A stretch of DNA of 64,000 bases, from NCBI RefSeq assembly GCF_023856365.1, contig NC_064540.1, positions 11,781,691 to 11,845,690 of the forward strand, given 5' to 3'. The position numbers and the translations under genes were made by a program. Positions 58,333-64,000 of the stretch are shown here, piece by piece (position 1 is the first letter of the stretch; each line of letters begins with the position of its first letter). Source of the DNA: Brienomyrus brachyistius (lineage: Eukaryota; Chordata; Actinopteri; Osteoglossiformes; Mormyridae). The notes under the pieces were generated by a model, which ran no database searches, was not told the DNA's origin, and was given only the letters and a program-made list of their open reading frames with translations.

Positions 58333-61300
58333 AGGCATCAGCAGAACATAAAAAGATGAAGGAGAGTAAAGGGCAAAAAAAGAAAACAGTGGCAAGATCA
58401 AACTGGTAATAAAGCACTAGCGAAATCCTGCTGAAGCTGATATTTTTAACCATTGCAAGCCTCTAGGCAATGTGCACTATGCTAACTGTGTAACAGGTGT
58501 GGCTTGCATCGACAAAACATAAGCACAACCTGCACAGTGTGAGCCTTAAATAAAGGTACAATCTCCAATGGACATAACTGAACTTCTGTCCTAACTATGG
58601 GGCAGAGTTGTCATCCAAGTGGACCCAAGGGGTAAATAATGTTAATAGCTGTAATACCATCAGCCAACCTCTAGGAGTTGGTTTGAGGAGCCCAGCTTTT
58701 TCTTGAATAAGGATCGAACCCATATCCTCTATAATTAGAAACTCCGCATGCTCCTGGCAGGATGATCAGCCGTGGTAAAGACCCGTGACCTGAGCTATGA
58801 GAACTAATCTCATTTTTTCCTTGACTCCAGGGACTGTGCATCATGACTCAATGTCATGGCTCAATGATCTCCAATAAAGCATCTTCCTCGATTGTTGTAC
58901 AGCCATCAATGTGTAGTCAAGAGACGTATAGTGAAAGAGAAGTTTTTAATACCGGAACTTCCAAACCATTTTTATGGTTTCATTTTCATGGAAATTAAGT
59001 CTATAGTGAACTTCTTCCATCTCATTGTAAAGTGTATAGAATGTACTAAAATATAAATTAGATTTTTTTGTTAAGTTTGAAACATCTGACCCTTTTAGGT
59101 TACAAATAGACTTTGAAATGAAATATGAATTTACTGTAACGATTCCACCATGGTCAACCTCCAGGGTCAAACCTTACTAAGCTAAATGCCTTAGATCTGT
59201 TTTCCCAGTTAAGGGAGCTAATCACATTTTTTTTTTTGGGGGGTGGGGGGGGGGGGGGGGTGGGGCAACAGTTTGCTCTTAAAATGACTTGTTAGACACA
59301 AAGTCACATGCTTGCTGAAACCAGGCATTGCTATATAATAACTGCTAACATCAACATATGAATTCTCAGACCAACACAAAAGCAAAATATCAGCAATCTT
59401 TGATGTTGTCATTTGTCTGTATTTGTGGATCGTTCACATAACATCTTCATGTCCTCATTTGTAAGGTAGCGTGGGAAAAACTGCAAAAACATGCTAATGC
59501 ATTCCGCATGGTCGGCGTAACTGTCGCTGCATCGTCACTGCACAATGGACACGTGCATTGCCCCAGATCAGGGCAAACTGGTAAATTTACATTCAGGTCT
59601 CGGAAAACAGTCACCTCCCCTCACAATAAAATGCAAATTGTCATTATTAAACAAACAGGTCACTACATTATTTTGACGTGTTATTTGTTATCGCCATCCA
59701 CTGGGAAGAATTCAATGCAGCCAAATCCTCTCAACACCACAAGCCGAAAGGCTGTAGAAAAAAATTGCCGGTTTGTGATGACAGGGCATAGCGATGGCCT
59801 GCTAAGGTGGTCAGAGTGACTGTACGCCTGAATATGACTGGAGACACCATTCATGGGCAATGCTATGCATACCCTCCTACACAGTCTTGCTATGTACCAT
59901 ATGCTGCTTGGTTTCAAGAGCAGGTTTCAAAACATGACTGGATTTATAGGAACTAGTCTTCAAAAGTTGCCGGTTGCCAGTCTTCTTTCACGCATTGTGC
60001 TGATCTCGCCTGATGTGGGAGCAAAAAACTGTTTCAGTTTCAGTGCCTTGTATTTTGTACATAATTTTGATTCAAAACATGAAATAGTTGTACAGCAACC
60101 AGATGAATGTAACACTATCTGCCAATATATATTATAGTGATTGCAATATAATGTGCAATATATGCTAAGTGCATTAAACATTATTGCTAACACACGATAC
60201 ACATGCTAAAGACTGTTTAAAACTCTCCAGACCTGCACTGCTGTGGCCACCCATGGTCACTTTATCAGTAATATACATTATTTATTGTTACTTATTCATT
60301 TATTTGATGTTAATTATTGCAATGTTTCACTGCTTTTTTTCTCTATCTACTCTATGAAGAAGGCATTCAAGCAAGACTTATATTGTACTATTTATTCTGT
60401 ACTTGGTACATATACTGTAACAATAAACAATGAAGTTTGAATGACCAGCTTCTTTTTTGTTGCAGACTGCTGTAGTTTCAGTAAAACATGTAAAATTCTG
60501 AATGAAATATCTTAGGAAAATTCTCTGAAATCAGGTTCAGGTGTGTTCAGAGTACGCTTCATGGGTTCATCATTATCATATCATATCATATCTATTGGGT
60601 ATTAAGGAAGAGATCATGGATCAAGTCTGATGTTTTGAACTAATGTTGTCTTTCATTGTATCCGATATCTGGATCTTTATGTGGCACCAAGTGTCCATAA
60701 TGTCGTCTTCTTCGGGACGCTTGACGTCAGTGGCATTAGTCATATTCCCGGGACGCAGTGGGGTCACTTTTCAGGTGTGGTGAGCTGTGGACCAGTGTTG
60801 GGCTCCCATATTACTCTGTCTCATACACACATAAGATTGTCTGTCAGATTTCACAAAAATGCAAATATATATATGATCGTTACCCATAAGACACTTGTGT
60901 GTGTATGGAGATATACATATAAGTGTATATGCGCATGCATGTGTGTGTGTGTATATATATATACATTAAGAGCAAGCAATGGAAAAACAAATTAAATGAC
61001 GTCACCTGGAGTCAGAAGATTTGAAACTAGTTTCTAAATGTTGATCAGAAACCACCACATCCGTATAGCTTTAGGCTGAATGACTCACAGGCACCGTTTG
61101 TTGTAATTGAACTCTGAGAAGAATTCTAGGCAATGTGTACTATGCGTATTTATTTGAAATGGTAGCAACTTCTACTAGGTGAAGTACCTAGTGTGTGTTT
61201 GTGACCGTTTCCATTAATCACAGCAGATTGAGGCTGGTCTTGCTGATAATGGTCATATGATATGATCACTCTAGGCAGAACAACAGAGGATATTTAGATG

Positions 61301-61357
61301 CCAAACCCTAATAGGATATCAGACCCTTGTTCTGAGGATAATCCTGTGACTCTAAGG
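58333..61357. other. No gene recognised; possible old element end
   Basis: G-runs at about 59237-59260. The sequence at about 60395-60440 (TACTTGGTACATATACTGTA, then ACAATAAA-like end and TTTGAATG) resembles the 3' end of a retroelement. Open frames at 59508-60137 show no recognised domain. Confidence 0.4.
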
Positions 61358-61460
61358 CAGTGTTTCCCAATCCGGCCCTTGGGGATCCACACACAGTCCA
61401 TGTTTTTGCTCCCTCCCAGCTCCCTACCAGAAGCAAAAAAGTGGGCCGTCTGTGCTGTAA
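61358..61460. mobile_element. MITE-like fragment (CAGTGTTTCCCAATCC end)
   Basis: CAGTGTTTCCCAATCCGGCC, then TTTTTGCTCCCTCCCAGCTC and GGGCCGTCTG. Related to 29548-29670. Confidence 0.55.
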
Positions 61461-61573
61461 GTACCTTCTGGTGTACAACTTCAGGACTGTATGATCACTA
61501 GTGGCAGAATAGAGTTGATTAAGCTATTTGGATAATAATACTAATTAATTTTAATGTAGATATATAAATCCCT

Positions 61574-61943
61574 GGGGCGGCATGGTGGTGCATTGGTTAG
61601 CACTGTTGCCTTACACCTCTGGGACCCGGGTTCGAGTCTCCGCCTGGGTTACATGTATGCAGAGTTTACATGTTCTCCCCATGTTGTCGTGGGATTTTCT
61701 CCAGGTACTCCAGTTTCCCCCCACAGTCCAAAGACCTGCTGAGGCTAATTGGAGTTACTAAATTGCCCATCGGAGTGAATGGTGTGTGTGTGTGTGTGTG
61801 AGTGACTGCTGTGCGTGAGTGTGACCTGTGATAGGCTGGCCCCCCCATCCTGGTTTGTGCCCATAGCTTTTGGGATAGGCTCCGGATCCCCCGCGACCCA
61901 GAAGGGTAAGCGGTTTGGACAATAGATGGATGGATGGATGGAT
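61574..61943 (+). mobile_element. Full-length tRNA-head SINE
   Basis: GGGGCGGCATGGTGGTGCAT head, B box GTTCGAGTC, body with a short internal (TG)n growth near 61785-61800, and (GGAT)n tail. Slightly more diverged than the copies at 16192 and 34553. Confidence 0.83.
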
Positions 61944-64000
61944 TTATTAATTCCAAGCACAGTAAGGTTATTCCTGAAAAGAAGGAACTTTTATTGGTAT
62001 TTAACATCCTACTGATTTTTGGTACAAGATTTAAGGATGAAGAATAACAGGAAGAGGCAATAAGTAATACAGAGCTTCAAGAAAATTATTCTACATTTAA
62101 CTTTTACCTTTTTCAAGGTAACATCAACGAATGGGGAGGAAGACAGGAAATCAGTCATGTCTTTAAATTTCAGTAACAACCATCCCAACTGGGCTTTGTA
62201 GCAGGTTTCCTGACACATGTTGTTTTTCTGTCACGCTGAAAAGCACCTTTTCTGAAGGCATTTAAGCTTCTAGAGCTTCTAGCTAACATCATTGGGTTTG
62301 TAATGATATTTATATTCTACAGGAGAAAGACTGTAGATATAATTATTTCTCTATTTCTACCACAAGCGTTAAATTTTCTGTACCGTTAATTTACAGTTTA
62401 ACAACTAATAAGTAAACTGAAGAATTGATGACCTTTGCTCTAATATTTCTGTGATATCACTTACATTTTACATATTGTTTCCTGAAAATTAATTTCCTAC
62501 CAGAAAAATGAATCGCTACTGCAAGTATTACTCATGCATCAAATCTGAATTATCTCCTCAAAGCCTACCCAATTTAATGTGTACAGGTCATTTCTGAATA
62601 TGAAAAAGTTTTGATACTCCATGGGTAAGGAATTACTGAGTCATTTCTGAAAGTTTATCAGGCACAATGTGCTGATGCCAAGTAATTTGGAACACCCACA
62701 TTTGATTATGGTAATGCGATGGAAAAACAATTCTACTAGAGGCGTGCTAAGGTGAAAGGAGAACCTGAAGAGAGGTTATAAGCGGAACAATTTATCAATG
62801 TGTGTTTTTCTCGAGCACATTATTTTTAATAATTTGAGCAAACCGTGTTTATTCACATAAAGCTAATGTAATGGTAGACTGTAGAGTTTATTAGCACAAG
62901 TCATTCTGTGTCTAAAAATAAAAGCGGCATCTGAATTTAATCTCTAGGACTGAGTCGGCAGATCTCTGAATTAGGCAGAGTGGGAACTGGGTGCGCTAAC
63001 GGCTGTTAGCCTGCACTACACAAGCATTCCACACGATGTCAACAGAGCCGGAACGCGTGTTTTCACTGCAAGATGCCCAGAGGGGCATCATCCTGAAGCA
63101 TTGTTTCAAATTCGCATTTTAATTCAATAATGGGAGGAGTTAAAATTAAATGCATTAAGCTTAGTCAAGTAAAATTATAGCACTAATTATGTGCTATATA
63201 TCACTAATTATGTGAAATTAGTACATTTTGAATATTCTTACCTTTGCCATTTCCATTATGATACTTCTTTAAATGAGGCTTTTTGGACAGGATTGGCTAA
63301 AAAAAAAAAAAAAAAAAAGTAAAGTAAATGAGTCACTTAGACTATGTTTTTTACATTAAAACTCTCCACCTCTAAAAAAAATCTCCTGCTATATTCTAGT
63401 TCCTTTAAACAATACACTACCTTCATTTATAGCAAGGGCAGATTCCCAGTAAACCCTGCTGCTTTTCTTTCTCCAATAGTATGTTACAGGAAGAAGTGCG
63501 GTTTATTGGGTGTTTGGGTCAATCTAACAAACCGACTGACATCAGGATGAGTGTGAAAGCACGCAGCAGTCCAGCGGCCCACTTTTGCTCCCAGCCGAAA
63601 CTCTGAAAATTTACTATTATAAATGGGGTTTGGCCTTTTTTTCATTCATCTGTCAGATGGCATCCATGTGGCTTTGGGTCGTGTGACATGCTACACTAAA
63701 AGGTGGACCATTTTCCCAGTGGATATAAGGATATTATTCATCTTTAAAGGTGTATCCCCAACAAGAAGAAACTTTAACACATGGACAGCAGGTGGCATGG
63801 TGATTAAGAATCGGTATTATTACCAAAAGGCAAGCAGAAACTCGAGTGTTGCTCTCCTGCCTAGGATGCTTTATTACAAACATCCTGATATATACATGAG
63901 TTATAAAAAGCATTTATAAACTGCATATCAAAGCTTTTGCTAAACAATCTAACACTTGTCTTTGGTATTATCATATCAAACACACCAAGTGGCTATCGGT
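61944..64000. other. No gene recognised
   Basis: AT-rich; an A-run lies at 63299-63318. Nothing else recognised. Confidence 0.45.

Overview
The window looks like ray-finned (teleost-type) fish nuclear DNA. It is AT-rich, almost free of long coding sequence, and dense in short tandem repeats and small interspersed repeats of fish type: SINE-like elements with tRNA-like heads, Tc1 transposons, an L2 LINE tail and hAT-like MITEs. I cannot name the species from the sequence alone.

Two protein-coding genes can be supported, both on the minus strand. sox12 (54658-55698) is an intronless SoxC transcription factor with a complete HMG box and the SoxC C-terminal activation motif. nrsn2 (neurensin-2) is recognisable only after splicing two short exons (22759-22962 and 19625-19996). 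These join in frame to a 191-residue two-pass vesicle membrane protein. From memory, human SOX12 and NRSN2 are neighbours on 20p13, in the same order and orientation, so the pair appears to be an ancient syntenic block; this independently supports both identifications. A putative nrsn2 5' noncoding exon and promoter lies near 24862-25100, and a poly(A) signal at 19394-19399.

Layout: 1-19390 holds no recognisable gene, with scattered SINE-like copies, a shrunken Tc1 element (8996-9527), a minisatellite (14193-14635), an intact SINE with a 13-bp target duplication (16192-16549), and simple repeats. 19394-25100 is nrsn2, whose main intron is mostly nested transposons: a SINE split by a MITE, then a Tc1 element carrying a 19-copy 30-bp minisatellite inside its transposase reading frame. 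25100-54650 is a roughly 30-kb gene-free interval with an L2 insertion, SINE copies, a fold-back MITE and several microsatellites and minisatellites. 54658-56350 is sox12 and its upstream region. 56350-64000 is again gene-free, with SINE, MITE and simple repeats.

Sox12 is a neural and mesenchymal transcription factor and neurensin-2 a neuronal vesicle protein. Both are neurally expressed in vertebrates, but nothing in the sequence shows direct co-regulation. I found no clearly novel biochemical system. The most unusual structures are two minisatellites grown inside transposable elements (21448-22017 and about 42063-42530), and a 49-bp near-identical direct repeat of unknown origin (48316-48364 and 51592-51640).
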